A DNA stretch of 64,000 bases from Streptomyces orinoci (GTDB taxonomy: Bacteria; Actinomycetota; Actinomycetes; Streptomycetales; Streptomycetaceae). Each line of letters starts with the position of its first letter. Position 1 is the stretch's first letter. Positions 37,470-46,990 of this stretch are shown here, in pieces. The notes under the pieces are model-generated. The model did no database searches and was not told the origin of the DNA. It saw nothing but the letters and a program-made list of their open reading frames with translations. A program made the translations under genes and the position numbers. The DNA lies in NCBI RefSeq assembly GCF_003121295.1, contig NZ_PHNC01000010.1:215301-279300 (forward strand), in the 5' to 3' direction.

Positions 37470-38633
37470 TCAGGCTCCGGTCTGCGCGGTGAGCTGGACC
37501 ACCTTGAAGTGCACGAATTCCGCTGGTCGCACCGGGGCGACGCCGATGTCACAGGTCACCCGCCCGGCCAGGCGGTCGCGTTCGGGATTGTTGATCTCGT
37601 TGCAGTGCACAAAGAAGGCCTGCTCGGGTGTCTGCCCCTGGAGGGCGCCGCGCCGCCACAGATCGGTCAGGAAGGCGGTGACATTGCGGCGCAGCCCCGA
37701 CCACAGCCGCTCGTCGTTCGGCTCGAAGACCGCCCACAGCGAACCCAGGCGGATGGACTCCTCCAGGTAGCACACCAGGCGTCGCACGCTCAGGTACTGC
37801 CATTCGGTGTCCACGGCCAGGGTGCGGGCGCCCCAGACGAGAACACCCCGGCCGGGAAAGGTGCGGATGCAGTTGAGCCCCTTGTCATTGAGGCCGCCCT
37901 GCCGGGCGGCGGAGACCTCGTACTCCAGCCCGTCGACCTCGGCCAGCACCTCGTTGGCGGGGGCCTTGTGCACTCCGCGTTCGTCGTCGACGCGGGCCCA
38001 TACCCCAGCCACATGACCGCAGGGCGGCGCATACCGCTTTGTTTCCTTGCGGGCGTCCGGCGACAGCCAGGGGACCTCCAAGGCCGGGTAGTACACGGCG
38101 GTGTAGGCGGCGGCGTCCGTCTTGAGGCCGGCCAGCAGGTCGGCCACCCGGTCCGGTGGGGTCTTCACCGGGAGGTCCAGGATGGCCATCCTGTTCCCCA
38201 TTTCCTTGCAGTGCCCGGCGATGGCCTGCTGGCATGACTTACGCTCCGACGCGTAATTCGTGTGTGCGAGGTCGGGGGCGGCGACCATGGTGACGGTGGG
38301 TTCCGTGGCCAGTCCCGCCAGGCCGGTACGGCTGGTGGCGCTTCCCCGGATGTCATCAGCGGAGATGTTGTCCACCCCGACCACATAGCAGGAAGCTCCG
38401 CCATTGGCGAAGAACCCGTATACGGCGTCCGCCAGGTAGCCGTAGTCACTTCCGGACGGGGCGCCGAACGTCTCCGTGTACTGCTTGTAACTGCGCACCA
38501 GCACCGGCGCGTTCGCGGGCTTTCCTGTCTTTCCGATGAAGGCCGCGACCGAGGTGGCGACACCGGTGATGAGCCGGGCTCCGCCCGGGACTTCATCGAC
38601 ATAGACGCCGGGCGTCCTGCTTTCCTGGGCCAT
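37470..38633 (-). CDS. cis2: eCIS contractile sheath protein
   Basis: A 387-aa protein and first gene of the operon. It begins SRTPGVYVDEVPGGARLITG and ends around FLTDLWRRGALQGQTPEQAF and GVAPVRPAEFVHFKVVQL, the family pattern of phage and eCIS tail sheaths. It should polymerise around the tube and contract on firing. An AAGGAA site lies before the ATG at 38633. Forty bases separate it from the second sheath gene. Confidence 0.93.
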   Translation of the reverse strand: MAQESRTPGVYVDEVPGGARLITGVATSVAAFIGKTGKPANAPVLVRSYKQYTETFGAPSGSDYGYLADAVYGFFANGGASCYVVGVDNISADDIRGSATSRTGLAGLATEPTVTMVAAPDLAHTNYASERKSCQQAIAGHCKEMGNRMAILDLPVKTPPDRVADLLAGLKTDAAAYTAVYYPALEVPWLSPDARKETKRYAPPCGHVAGVWARVDDERGVHKAPANEVLAEVDGLEYEVSAARQGGLNDKGLNCIRTFPGRGVLVWGARTLAVDTEWQYLSVRRLVCYLEESIRLGSLWAVFEPNDERLWSGLRRNVTAFLTDLWRRGALQGQTPEQAFFVHCNEINNPERDRLAGRVTCDIGVAPVRPAEFVHFKVVQLTAQTGA

Positions 38634-39120
38634 TGACCGTTCCTTCCCGCTGGCAGGGAACGTGCTGGACCTCGGTGGAACTTTCCCCGCACGCACCCGG
38701 AATCAAATGCCCGGCGGCCGCGGCGATCAGCCGGTGCGATGTGCGGGGCAGGAGCGAAGAGCAACAGCTGAGCTCGCTTGAACAGCGCACCGCGGCTGGG
38801 CGATTTCCTGGCCCGCGCGGTTCACGCGATGCGCGCGTCCTCCAGTATCGCGTGTCGGCCTCCGCTTCACCGGCTCCCCGTCGAAGAGATGGCCATGCCC
38901 CGTTGCACGGAGCACAGGTGAGGTGTGTGCCCTGGACGCACGCCGCTTGTCCGCAACCGGGCGCGGCTTGCCGCGCCGGCCGTCGGTGTCCTGCTGACCG
39001 GTTGCCGCACCGCCAGCCGCACAGCGAGGTGACCCCCGCCACCCGCGTGGCGTGCGGCGGGTCGGTGGTGTGGCGGGCGCACGGATGGCGGGGGTCGCCG
39101 CCGCGGCAGACCACCCTTGC
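38634..39120. other. Divergent intergenic region between the eCIS operon and pirin
   Basis: No gene is supported here. It must hold the promoter of the leftward 19-kb eCIS operon, but I could not pick a convincing -35/-10 pair. The stretch from about 39020 to 39090 is a run of GC-rich imperfect repeats. Confidence 0.4.
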
Positions 39121-39140
39121 AGTTGGTTCAACATTCAACT
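39121..39140. promoter_or_regulatory. Possible operator upstream of the pirin gene
   Basis: AGTTG and CAACT form a 5-bp inverted repeat around ten bases, and TTCAAC occurs twice in direct order inside it. It lies about 30 bases before the pirin ATG in DNA that is otherwise much richer in GC. MarR- and TetR-type sites look like this, but no such regulator gene is adjacent. Confidence 0.4.
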
Positions 39141-39170
39141 AACTTGGATGTGTCAACCGAGGAGGTCGAA

Positions 39171-40157
39171 ATGCCCGCTGTGACTGTGGAGAACCCGCTG
39201 GTCCTGCCGCGCGTGATCGCGCCCGAGGGTGCCGTGGCCCGTCCTGTGCTGGCCGTGTCCCCTGCCCCGAGCGGTCTGGAGGGCGAGGGATTCCCCGTCC
39301 GCCGCGCCTTCGCCGGTATCAGCCACCGGCGCCTGGATCCGTTCATCATGATGGACCAGCTGGGCGAGGTGGACTATGAGGCCGGAGAGCCCAAGGGCAC
39401 CCCCTGGCACCCCCACCGCGGCTTCGAGACGGTCACCTACATCATCGACGGAACGTTCGTACACCGGGACTCGCACGGCGGCGGTGGCGTCATCACCGAC
39501 GGCGACACCCAGTGGATGACCGCCGGCTCGGGCCTGCTGCACATCGAGACGCCGCCCGAGGAGCTGGTGCTCAGCGGCGGGCTGTTCCACGGCCTCCAGC
39601 TGTGGGTCAACCTTCCCGCGAAGGCGAAGATGATCGCCCCGAAGTACCAGGACATCCGCGCGGGCAGCGTCAAGCTGCTCACCTCCCCCGACGGCGGGGC
39701 ACTGGTCCGGCTGATCGCGGGAGACGTCGCGGGCCACACCGGCCCGGGCGCGACCCACACCCCGATCACCATGATCCATCTTTCGCTGAACCCTGGTGCG
39801 GAGATCACACTGCCATGGCGAGCTGACTTCAACGCCCTGGCGTACGGGCTCGCCGGCCACGGCACCGCCGGCGCCGAGGGACGTCCTTTCGCCGAGGGCC
39901 AGACCGTCGTCTTCCGCGACGACCAGGGCGCGGATGCCGGCGGGACCGTGACGCTGCGTGCCGCCGAGCGCCAGGACTCCCGTACGGAGAAATTCGAGGT
40001 CGTCCTCCTGGGCGGCCGGCCCCTGCGCGAGCCCATGCGCCACTACGGCCCGTTCGTCATGAACACTCAAGCCGAACTGGCCCAGGCCTTCGACGACTTC
40101 CAGGCGGGCCGCCTGGGCGTCATCCCGGCCGACAGGCCGGAACGGTTCGCACGGTAA
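39171..40157 (+). CDS. Pirin-family protein
   Basis: A 328-aa bicupin. The metal-binding motifs are clear: HPHRGFETVTYI and, forty residues on, GLLHIETPPEE. RRAFAGISHRRLDPFIMMDQLG at the N-terminus is typical. Bacterial pirins can act as quercetinase-like dioxygenases or as redox partners; the role here is open. GAGGAGG stands five bases ahead of the ATG at 39171; an earlier in-frame start overlaps the operator-like repeat and is unlikely. Confidence 0.92.
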   Translation: MPAVTVENPLVLPRVIAPEGAVARPVLAVSPAPSGLEGEGFPVRRAFAGISHRRLDPFIMMDQLGEVDYEAGEPKGTPWHPHRGFETVTYIIDGTFVHRDSHGGGGVITDGDTQWMTAGSGLLHIETPPEELVLSGGLFHGLQLWVNLPAKAKMIAPKYQDIRAGSVKLLTSPDGGALVRLIAGDVAGHTGPGATHTPITMIHLSLNPGAEITLPWRADFNALAYGLAGHGTAGAEGRPFAEGQTVVFRDDQGADAGGTVTLRAAERQDSRTEKFEVVLLGGRPLREPMRHYGPFVMNTQAELAQAFDDFQAGRLGVIPADRPERFAR

Positions 40158-40319
40158 GCCGCCGGCGACAGCCCCGAAGTCAGCCGACCACCACACCCGG
40201 GCCGGCTCAGGCGGCCGGCGCCACTGCCGGCTCTCCTTCCGCCCGCCACCGCAGCCGGCCCCCTGGCTCCCGCCGGACCGGCTGCCCTCCAACCAACCTC
40301 CTCATAACCCTCTTGAAAC

Positions 40320-40560
40320 AGCTCTCGAAGGAACTCGTCATGGCTCTCTTCACCCGCAAGAAGCTTCCGGAAGCGCGCCATGAAGCCGGCGTCTCCCGCA
40401 TCACCATCCACGACCTGAGACACCTCGCCGCCACCCTGAGCATCACCGGGAACGTCCCGTTCACCGTCGTATCGAAGACGCTGCGGCACCCCACCCTGTC
40501 GACGACCGCCAACGTCTACGCCCACCTCGCCCACGAAGCCGTCCCGTTCCACTCCCCTGC
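40320..40560 (+). pseudogene. C-terminal fragment of a tyrosine-type integrase
   Basis: The frame reads ARHEAGVSRITIHDLRHLAATLSI and SKTLRHPTLSTTANVYAHL. These hold the HxxR box, the later His and the catalytic Tyr of tyrosine recombinases, but the N-terminal arm domain and the first catalytic Arg are missing, and the sequence diverges after YAHLAHEA. No ribosome site precedes it. It could be the tail half of the integrase whose head is at 18.3-18.6 kb. Confidence 0.75.
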
Positions 40561-40645
40561 ACCAGCGGCCAGTTCGCCCTCCGCCTCGCACCCCCGAGTC
40601 CTGGTCCGCGACCACAATGCGACCACCACGCCCCAAACAACCGAA

Positions 40646-40677
40646 AGCCCACCTTCGCATCACTGCGAAAGTGGGCT
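40646..40677 (+). terminator. Hairpin terminator-like repeat after the integrase fragment
   Basis: Arms AGCCCACCTTCGCA and TGCGAAAGTGGGCT pair over 14 positions with one mismatch around a four-base loop. There is no T-run, as is common in actinomycetes. It lies about 90 bases downstream of the integrase relic. Confidence 0.65.
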
Positions 40678-41190
40678 CCGACCTGCGTACATACAAGATG
40701 GCGTGCGTGGTGTGGTCCCGAACTGGTCCCAATATGAGTCCAGTTCAGAAGCACGTCATCAACTTGACTTTCCCGGCGGGCGGCGCCTGAGGAGGGCTGT
40801 CTGAACGGCGTCACCACGAACGGCAGCCACTCGGAAGTCTCGCCGACTGAGCCGAGAAGCATTCACTCCCGCTGTTGCCGCAGTTCATTCTGCTCTTCAC
40901 TGACCGAGACGCATCGGGCCTGTTATTGGCGCGTCTTCGGCGGGCCGGCCACATGATGCATCGGACACGCCTTTGCTCCTGTCCTGCCTCACATAAGTCG
41001 GGGCAGTCTCGTCGCTTGAGAGCCAGTTGGGCGGCGGGAAGGAGAGCCACCGGTTTGGACAACAAGATTGAGAGCCACCCCGGTTGAGGACGCCACACGC
41101 CACATTCGCAGCAACGTCGTCGACTGCTCCGATTGGCCACGACACGCTGTGGTCCTTGATCACGGTCAGGTCGGGAGGCCGGGGTAGCGA
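40678..41190. other. Intergenic stretch with no supportable gene
   Basis: Only short overlapping frames without motifs. If the integrase relic once marked an element end, an attachment site could lie here, but I found no matching repeat at another place in the window. Confidence 0.4.
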
Positions 41191-41652
41191 TCACTTGCGA
41201 CGGGCCGCAGGGCCAGCCGTGAGTGCCGTGCCGGCGACGTCGAGGATCTTGCCGAAGGTATAGGCGACGACGGGTTTGGCGAGCACGCGGGTGATGGCCG
41301 CGCCGAAGGGGAGGCGGGCCTGGAAGGTGGTCGTCCACGTGACTTCGGTCCCCCCGGCGACCTCGGTGAAAGTCATGCGGCCGAGCTCGTGCCGGGACGG
41401 CGGGAAGCTGCGTTCGACGGTGTAGTCGAAGTCGTACGGCGGGTTGTAGGCGGTGACCCGCTCACGGAACCAGCCGATCGCCCACGTGTGCAGCCGGACC
41501 GCGCCCACTCCGTACGGCGCACCCACACCCGGCCGGGCCAGCCGTGCCCTGAGGATGAGTGGGGAGCGGGTGTAGTTGGTGGTCGTGGCACACCAGTCGA
41601 ACACCTCCGCGATCGGCGCTGCGATGACGCGTCGAACGGTCAAGGTCTCCAT
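41191..41652 (-). CDS. SRPBCC-family protein
   Basis: A 153-aa protein: VRRVIAAPIAEVFDWCATTTNY at the start and FTEVAGGTEVTWTTTFQARLP in the middle follow the pattern of START-like (polyketide cyclase/dehydrase type) small-ligand-binding proteins. The ligand is unknown. A GGAGAGGGG run lies before the ATG. No operon partner is visible. Confidence 0.85.
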   Translation of the reverse strand: METLTVRRVIAAPIAEVFDWCATTTNYTRSPLILRARLARPGVGAPYGVGAVRLHTWAIGWFRERVTAYNPPYDFDYTVERSFPPSRHELGRMTFTEVAGGTEVTWTTTFQARLPFGAAITRVLAKPVVAYTFGKILDVAGTALTAGPAARRK

Positions 41653-42396
41653 CTTCGTCCCCTCTCCTGGCCGGCAGCGGCGCGCAACGACCGCCGCCTC
41701 TAACAGGTAGACAGCACGCCGTCCGAGAATGTGACATCGCCGACGGTGATGCGCGTCACGCCACCCAACTGCGGTGACGGGAACATCACCCGAACGAGGT
41801 GGCTCCGAATCTCAATGCCCATCACGGTTTTGATGGTCACACCGCGCGCTCCACGAAAGGAGCAAGGTGGCTCTCACTCGCTTTGCCCGAGCGGCTCTCG
41901 TTCACCCAGTCGAAAACAATCTGGGTGGCGTCGCTGGGCAACAGCAGCATGCATGTCAGCGCGGACATGCTGGCCACCTACACACGGGCCGCGCCGCAGT
42001 GTGCGTAAAACCCTCTCCGGGTTGCGCCAGCCAAGATCAGCTGGATTGTCATCGCCACGGTCTTGCTGATGCCTTCAGCTGCCCCTGCCGATCAGGCATG
42101 CGGGAGGCGGCGAGGGCGGATCTTCAGCGGTGCGTGAGCAGTGCACAATTCAAGCAACTCAGCGGCGGAGTTGAGAGCTCGGACCCTGGTCCCGAAGGGG
42201 AAATGAGTATCGGTCCGAGCTTCGGATATCGGGCGTCGGTGCCGCGCGCAGGTAATTATGATCACCCGTGTTTGTCGACGCGGCCGAACGCAGGTGGGCC
42301 GCTGCCCCCGTGGCGGTGGGTCCGTCGGGCCCACAATCACCTCAGGGCAACTGGGCAAGCGTCTCAGTCCTCTTGGGGCACATGGACTCGGAGGTC
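41653..42396. other. Long intergenic stretch with no supportable gene
   Basis: Fragments of open frame occur, for example one ending in SFTQSKTIWVASLGNSSMHVS near 41.95 kb, but I recognise none and see no ribosome sites. The region looks like degraded coding DNA. Confidence 0.35.
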
Positions 42397-42440
42397 AAGC
42401 AGCCGATCCCAGCCCTGTTGAAGGCTGGGATCGGCTGCTT
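42397..42440 (-). terminator. Strong hairpin terminator
   Basis: An 18-bp perfect stem (AAGCAGCCGATCCCAGCC and its complement) around an eight-base loop, about 90 bases past the stop of the leftward 390-aa gene. Stem length and perfection make it the clearest factor-independent stop signal in this part. Confidence 0.8.
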
Positions 42441-42528
42441 CAGCCCGGGGCTCGGCACCGGTGGCACTGCGGCGGCCTGGCCCACGTCCTCGTGCCCAGC
42501 ACGGGGACGCGGCGGCCGGGCGGTGCGA

Positions 42529-43701
42529 TCAGCGATCGTGGAGAAGGGCGACCGCTTCGGCGAAGTCGGCATGCGCGGGTTCGAAGGATCGTGCCGCGAC
42601 GAGGAACATCGACCGGTCGGTGAGGGCGCGGGCGAGGCGTGCGGGACTGTCGGGCAGGCGGCGGGCGAGCGTCACCCCCTCGTCGAAGTACGGCCTGAAC
42701 CGCTCCTCGAACAGGTAGGGGCGGCCGCCGTCGCGGACGGCCGCGCGGATGGCGATCCTGCGCTGGACGTCGGCCAGTTCGGGCAGCCGGCCGGCCTCGC
42801 GCAGTCTCGCCGCCTCCGCTTCGAGGCCCGGCAGCATGCCGAGAAAACCATCCCGCACGTCGCGCGACCATCCGAGCTCCGTGCCGAACGGCGGCATCGG
42901 GGACTCGGAGCTCGCGGCGGGTTCGGCTGCCCGTCCCGACAGGACGAAGAGCGTCCTCCACCACCCCAGGATGCAACTCCAGTTCTTCGGCTCGCCCGTG
43001 GTCGCAAGCTCCTCCAGGACACCCAAAGCCTCCCGCCGGGCGGCCGCAGCACCCACCCCATCCCCGACGGTCTCCCGCATCCGGGAGAAGTGAACCAACT
43101 CCCAGGTGAGTATCGCCAAAGCGGTGCGCTGTCCGGCCGCCTCGCACCGGGTCTCCTCCAGGAGCTCGCCGAAGACGGCCGATGCGGCGTCATGCAGGCC
43201 GGCGCCCTCCAGGTTCGCCGCCCACCGCACCATGTTCCAGAAGGAGTGCTCCGGAATTCCGTTCCGGGCCGCCTCTTCGTCGAGCTCCGCGGCCTCCCTG
43301 AAGCGCCCCTCCTCGGCCAGAACCCGCGCCAGAGACTCGCTTCGGCCGGCCTCGGCCAGCTCCGCACAGATCGCGCGCCCTTCCGCCCTGCGCCCGAGGG
43401 CGAACAAGGCAGCCTGGCAGGCGTCCAGGGCCCGGCGCAGCCGCTCCACCCGGTCCGGTGCCCCGACCTCCATCCTGCGAGCGGCCCGGGAAGCCTCGGC
43501 GGCCAGCGCGACGCCCGCCTTCGGATCCCGGCTCTCGTGGCGCAGCGCGAGCAGGGCGTCAACCAACTTCGGCACGTACGCCTTCGGACTCACCTCGGCC
43601 AAAACCCGGTACGCACCGACCAGTTCGGCCCGACTCGGCCGGCCGGACCCCAGCAACAGCACACGGGCCCGAAGCACCGCGTCGTGATCGACCGTCACCA
43701 T
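42529..43701 (-). CDS. Helical-repeat (TPR-like) protein of unknown function
   Basis: A 390-aa protein made almost wholly of predicted helices with Ala/Leu/Arg-rich pairs such as AAELDEEAARNGIP and LARALTDRSMFLVAARSFEPAHADFAEAVALL, the last resembling a TPR unit. It looks like the tetratricopeptide half of a larger regulator but has no N-terminal HTH or NB-ARC domain. The ATG at 43701 has GGAG nine bases upstream. I cannot name a function. Confidence 0.75.
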   Translation of the reverse strand: MVTVDHDAVLRARVLLLGSGRPSRAELVGAYRVLAEVSPKAYVPKLVDALLALRHESRDPKAGVALAAEASRAARRMEVGAPDRVERLRRALDACQAALFALGRRAEGRAICAELAEAGRSESLARVLAEEGRFREAAELDEEAARNGIPEHSFWNMVRWAANLEGAGLHDAASAVFGELLEETRCEAAGQRTALAILTWELVHFSRMRETVGDGVGAAAARREALGVLEELATTGEPKNWSCILGWWRTLFVLSGRAAEPAASSESPMPPFGTELGWSRDVRDGFLGMLPGLEAEAARLREAGRLPELADVQRRIAIRAAVRDGGRPYLFEERFRPYFDEGVTLARRLPDSPARLARALTDRSMFLVAARSFEPAHADFAEAVALLHDR

Positions 43702-44577
43702 TCCCCCTGTCTCCGGATGACGCACAAAGGAGATTCTGAGAGGCGGGGAACGGACCGGACAAGCCTCGCGAACTGTGCGTTCCGTCCTACGAAAAACGGC
43801 GCTGACCTGTCATGATGGACATGCTTTCGTCCTGAATCCGCGAGCGGGGAGCCGCACCGAACGCCTCCCGCACCGCACACAGCACCCCGGCTCGGCCCGG
43901 CTGCGAGGATGCGCCCTGTAATGAGCGACGAGGAGTGGGACCGCTCCGGCGCGACCTGCGTCTCGGGCAGCGGTTGACCGGGCGACTGAGCCGGGTTCCA
44001 ACGTCCGCTGCGGCTGCACCCCACCACCACGCTCGTGCTGCCGTGCCCCGAGACCGTTGAGACGAAACCACACCGACCCCTTGACCCCCAGAAGTGCGAG
44101 GCCGTCAGATCACCGACATCCAGGGCCAATTACCGTGATACTTCGCTGAGTAACGTCCTGGCTGTTCCTCTACGCGCATGACCTGGGTCCCCAAGTGGTC
44201 TCCAGGGTCTCTGTCACCTCGGTCGCCGCTCGCAGTTCAGGGATTGTCAGCCGACCACAAGACCAACGTAACGCCGCGCGAGGCGAACCGCCGAGTCCGC
44301 GGTCGGACGATGCCATCCCGCAGTCCGGGACAGCCCCACACCCTTCGAGCCGGCCCACCCCCCGCTGGCGATTGCCTTCTGTCCGCCTATCGGCGAGGCC
44401 GCACTGGGCCTGTCATCAGGCCGCCGACGCGGCAGGCTGTCGGCACTCGAGCGCTGACCGTCCGGCCTTCAACATGGGTTGCATGGTCGTCGGCATCATC
44501 CCGGCATGCCGCCGGCGACCAACCCGTTACCCGGGCATGGGAACCTGCAACTGACCATCGTTTTATGGTGAGTTCTT
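43702..44577. other. Long intergenic stretch with no supportable gene
   Basis: Near 43.92 kb a few codons read MSDEEWDRSG, like the start of some IS transposases, but a stop follows at once. Nothing else is supportable before the promoter of the first NRAMP leader. Confidence 0.35.
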
Positions 44578-44591
44578 GGTTTCGCGTTCAC

Positions 44592-44619
44592 TTGCGCGTT
44601 GGCGCGCTTGGGGTAACGT
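44592..44619 (+). promoter_or_regulatory. Candidate promoter for the M-box/NRAMP transcript (copy A)
   Basis: TTGCGC and TAACGT are spaced by 16 bases, placing transcription start about ten bases before the M-box. The -35 lies inside ACTTGCG...CGCGCTT, a degenerate form of the inverted repeat seen before two other M-box copies. Confidence 0.55.
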
Positions 44620-44637
44620 CCGCAGTGGCTGAAAATA

Positions 44638-44797
44638 GGCACCTCGTTCGGTGAGGCGTCTGCACGGATACAGGCCACTGACCCGACGACGTCGAGAGAC
44701 GCCCAGGATCAGGACAGGTCTCCTCGGCTTAAGGGGTGACCCCAAGTGGCTTCCCGCCCGCAGGGTGGGGATACGCCGTGCAGTGCCGAAGCTCTTA
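44638..44797 (+). promoter_or_regulatory. M-box (ykoK) Mg2+ riboswitch, copy A
   Basis: The 5' block TCGTTCGGTGAGGC, the central GACGCC and GGATCAGGACAGG blocks, AAGGGGTGA and the 3' block CAGTGCCGAAGCTCT follow in the order and spacing of the Bacillus mgtE M-box. GGCGTCT near 44655 pairs with AGACGCC near 44697. In known cases Mg2+ binding folds this RNA and stops expression of Mg2+ transporter genes. It lies about 340 bases ahead of the NRAMP gene. A GGGAAGG/CCTTCCC hairpin at 44816-44833 could be the expression platform. Confidence 0.88.
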
Positions 44798-44878
44798 CGT
44801 GGAGGGTGTCATCCAGGGAAGGCCGGCCTTCCCCGTGCTCGGGGGTTGCCGGCGGGTGCTGGATTGGGGGTGGTCAGG

Positions 44879-44941
44879 ATGAGTCCTGACGGTCATAGGT
44901 GGTGTCGCTCTCGTTCCGGGCGCACCACGGCGCTCTTCTGA
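44879..44941 (+). CDS. Possible 20-aa leader peptide in the NRAMP leader (copy A)
   Basis: A short frame MSPDGHRWCRSRSGRTTALF lies between the M-box and the NRAMP gene. It shares a Ser-Pro-x-His-like start and Arg/Ser-rich tail with the leader peptides of the other M-box copies, but its ribosome site (GGTCAGG directly at the ATG) is poor. It is the weakest member of the set. Confidence 0.35.
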   Translation: MSPDGHRWCRSRSGRTTALF

Positions 44942-45141
44942 GCCCGCTCATCGCGTGTAACGCACGTGCATATGGCGTGAATTCAGCGTTCCGGTAAGCA
45001 GCGGCTCTCCGTGCTCCGGCCCGGGCTGCCGTCCGCCGTGCCGTCACGCGCTTTTCGCCTGCCCTCTCGAGGCGGTATTTCGCCATGTCTCCATACGGGC
45101 CTGCCCGAGTGCGCCCGTTCGCAGTTCTGGGAGGTAGTGAC

Positions 45142-46893
45142 ATGTACTACGACACCGTGCGTCCGGACCCGGGGCCGGATCCCAGGAAGGATCAGAGTGC
45201 TGCCCCGAGCGGTACGGCTGTCCTGGACAGCGCCCACACCGGGGACATCGTCGGTGCCCTGGGCACGATCGGCCTTCACGACACCGGCCGGCGGGGCTCC
45301 TGGGGACACCGGCTGCGGACGCTCCTGGTGATCATGGGTCCCGGTCTGATCGTGATGGTCGGCGACAACGACGCGGGCGGCGTGGCGACGTACGCCCAGG
45401 CCGGCCAGAACTACGGCATGAAGCTGATGTGGACGCTGGCGCTGCTGGTCCCGGTGCTCTACGTCAACCAGGAGATGGTGGTCCGGCTCGGTGCGGTCTC
45501 CGGGGTCGGTCACGCGCGGCTGATCTTCGAGCGGTTCGGGAAGTTCTGGGGCGCGTTCAGTGTCGGCGATCTGTTCCTGGTCAACGCGCTGACGATCGTG
45601 ACGGAGTTCATCGGGGTCTCGCAGGCACTCGGCTACTTCGGAATACCGAACTACGTCGCGGTCCCGTTGGCCGCGGTGCTGCTGTTCGCCGTGGTGGCCG
45701 GCGGGTCCTTCCGGCGGTGGGAGCGGTTTCTGTTCACCCTCATCGCGATGAACGTGGTGATGTTCCCCATGGCGCTGCTGGCCCATCCGAAGCTGGGTAC
45801 AACCGCGCAGGGGCTCATCCCGCAGTTCCCGGGCGGGCTCGACTCGACACTGCTGCTGCTGATCGTCGCGATCGTCGGTACCACGGTGGCTCCCTGGCAG
45901 TTGTTCTTCCAGCAGTCCAATGTGGTCGACAAGCGGATCACCCCGCGCTGGATCCGCTACGAGCGCGCCGATCTGTGGATCGGCATCGCAGTGGTCATGG
46001 CCGGGGCAGTGGCGATCATGGCGACGTCGGCTTTCGTGTTCCATGGCACGGATCTGGCGGGGCAGTTCAGTGACGCCTCGGGTGTGGCGGACGGGCTGCG
46101 CAAACACGGCGGATCGACGCTGGGGGCACTGTTCGCGATCCTGTTGCTGGACGCGGCCCTCATCGGTGCCAACGCCGTAGGCCTGGCCACCACGTACTCC
46201 CTCGGGGACACGTTCAAGAAGCGGCACTCGCTGCACTGGAAGGTCTCCGAGGCGCCGCTGTTCTACGTCGGCTACGCGCTCCTGATCGGCATTGCCGCGA
46301 CGGTCACCCTCGTCTCCGACGACCATGTCCAGGGTCTGATCACCCAAGGGGTGCAGGCGTTGGCGGGCGTGCTGCTCCCGTCGGCGACCGTCTTTCTGGT
46401 CCTGCTGTGCAACGACCGTCCGGTGCTGGGCCCTTGGGTGAACAGCGTCCGGCAGAACGTCGTGGCCGGCGTCATCGTCTGGTGTCTGGTGCTGCTCTCG
46501 CTGGCCCTGACCGCGGCCACATTCTTTCCCGACCTGACCACGACACAGCTGGAGACCGGTTTCGCCGCCGGTGCCGCCCTCGGCCTCATCGGCGGAATCC
46601 TCGTGGCCCTGCGGTCGCGCCAGGAGTCCCGCATTGCCGCGGCGGAGGCCGCCGCACGGCTCCGCGCAGCGGACCGAGGCGGGACGGTCGCACCCGCTCC
46701 GCTGGACAAGGCCGGTCTCAAGGCCCTGCTGGAGACCGAGCGGATGGCCTGGCGTATGCCTGCGCTGTCCACCCTGACGCGGCCGAAGTTCTCACCCCTG
46801 CGCAAAGCGGGACTGATCACCCTGCGTGGATATCTGGTGGTGGCCGTCGTCCTGGTCATCGTCAGGATCGCCCAACTGGCCGGCGGGAACTGA
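45142..46893 (+). CDS. NRAMP-family transporter, probable Mg2+ carrier (NRMT type), copy 1
   Basis: A 583-aa protein with about eleven membrane helices and a soluble C-terminal stretch. In NRAMP metal transporters helix 1 has DPGN and helix 6 MPH. Here helix 1 reads DNDAGG (residues 75-80) and helix 6 TTVAPWQ (Ala250): the binding Asn is Gly and the binding Met is Ala. This matches the change described for NRAMP-related magnesium transporters. The M-box upstream fits Mg2+ as substrate. GGGAGG lies seven bases before the ATG at 45142. It ends before a long hairpin. Confidence 0.88.
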   Translation: MYYDTVRPDPGPDPRKDQSAAPSGTAVLDSAHTGDIVGALGTIGLHDTGRRGSWGHRLRTLLVIMGPGLIVMVGDNDAGGVATYAQAGQNYGMKLMWTLALLVPVLYVNQEMVVRLGAVSGVGHARLIFERFGKFWGAFSVGDLFLVNALTIVTEFIGVSQALGYFGIPNYVAVPLAAVLLFAVVAGGSFRRWERFLFTLIAMNVVMFPMALLAHPKLGTTAQGLIPQFPGGLDSTLLLLIVAIVGTTVAPWQLFFQQSNVVDKRITPRWIRYERADLWIGIAVVMAGAVAIMATSAFVFHGTDLAGQFSDASGVADGLRKHGGSTLGALFAILLLDAALIGANAVGLATTYSLGDTFKKRHSLHWKVSEAPLFYVGYALLIGIAATVTLVSDDHVQGLITQGVQALAGVLLPSATVFLVLLCNDRPVLGPWVNSVRQNVVAGVIVWCLVLLSLALTAATFFPDLTTTQLETGFAAGAALGLIGGILVALRSRQESRIAAAEAAARLRAADRGGTVAPAPLDKAGLKALLETERMAWRMPALSTLTRPKFSPLRKAGLITLRGYLVVAVVLVIVRIAQLAGGN

Positions 46894-46910
46894 CGGTCTC
46901 GTCGGGCAAC

Positions 46911-46962
46911 GGCATGGCAGGCCGACCGTCCGCTGTGGCGGGACGAGTTGGCCTGCCATGCC
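46911..46962 (+). terminator. Hairpin between the convergent NRAMP and small-protein genes
   Basis: Arms GGCATGGCAGGCC and GGCCTGCCATGCC are perfect complements over 13 bp with a 26-base loop. It starts 17 bases past the NRAMP stop and ends 28 bases before the stop of the leftward gene, so it can serve both. Confidence 0.8.
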
Positions 46963-46990
46963 ACGGATGTTCCCAGGCCTCGGTACAGGG

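Noticed and set aside
41700..41760. A minus-strand segment reading GVTRITVGDVTFSDGVL, like part of a hydrolase
   Set aside because: Too short, no start, and flanked by unrelated sequence.
42268..43815. A 515-codon plus-strand frame
   Set aside because: It mirrors the helical-repeat gene and crosses its terminator hairpin; no ribosome site.
43921..43977. Start of an IS transposase (MSDEEWDRSG)
   Set aside because: Only about ten codons resemble a transposase start before a stop; too short to support.
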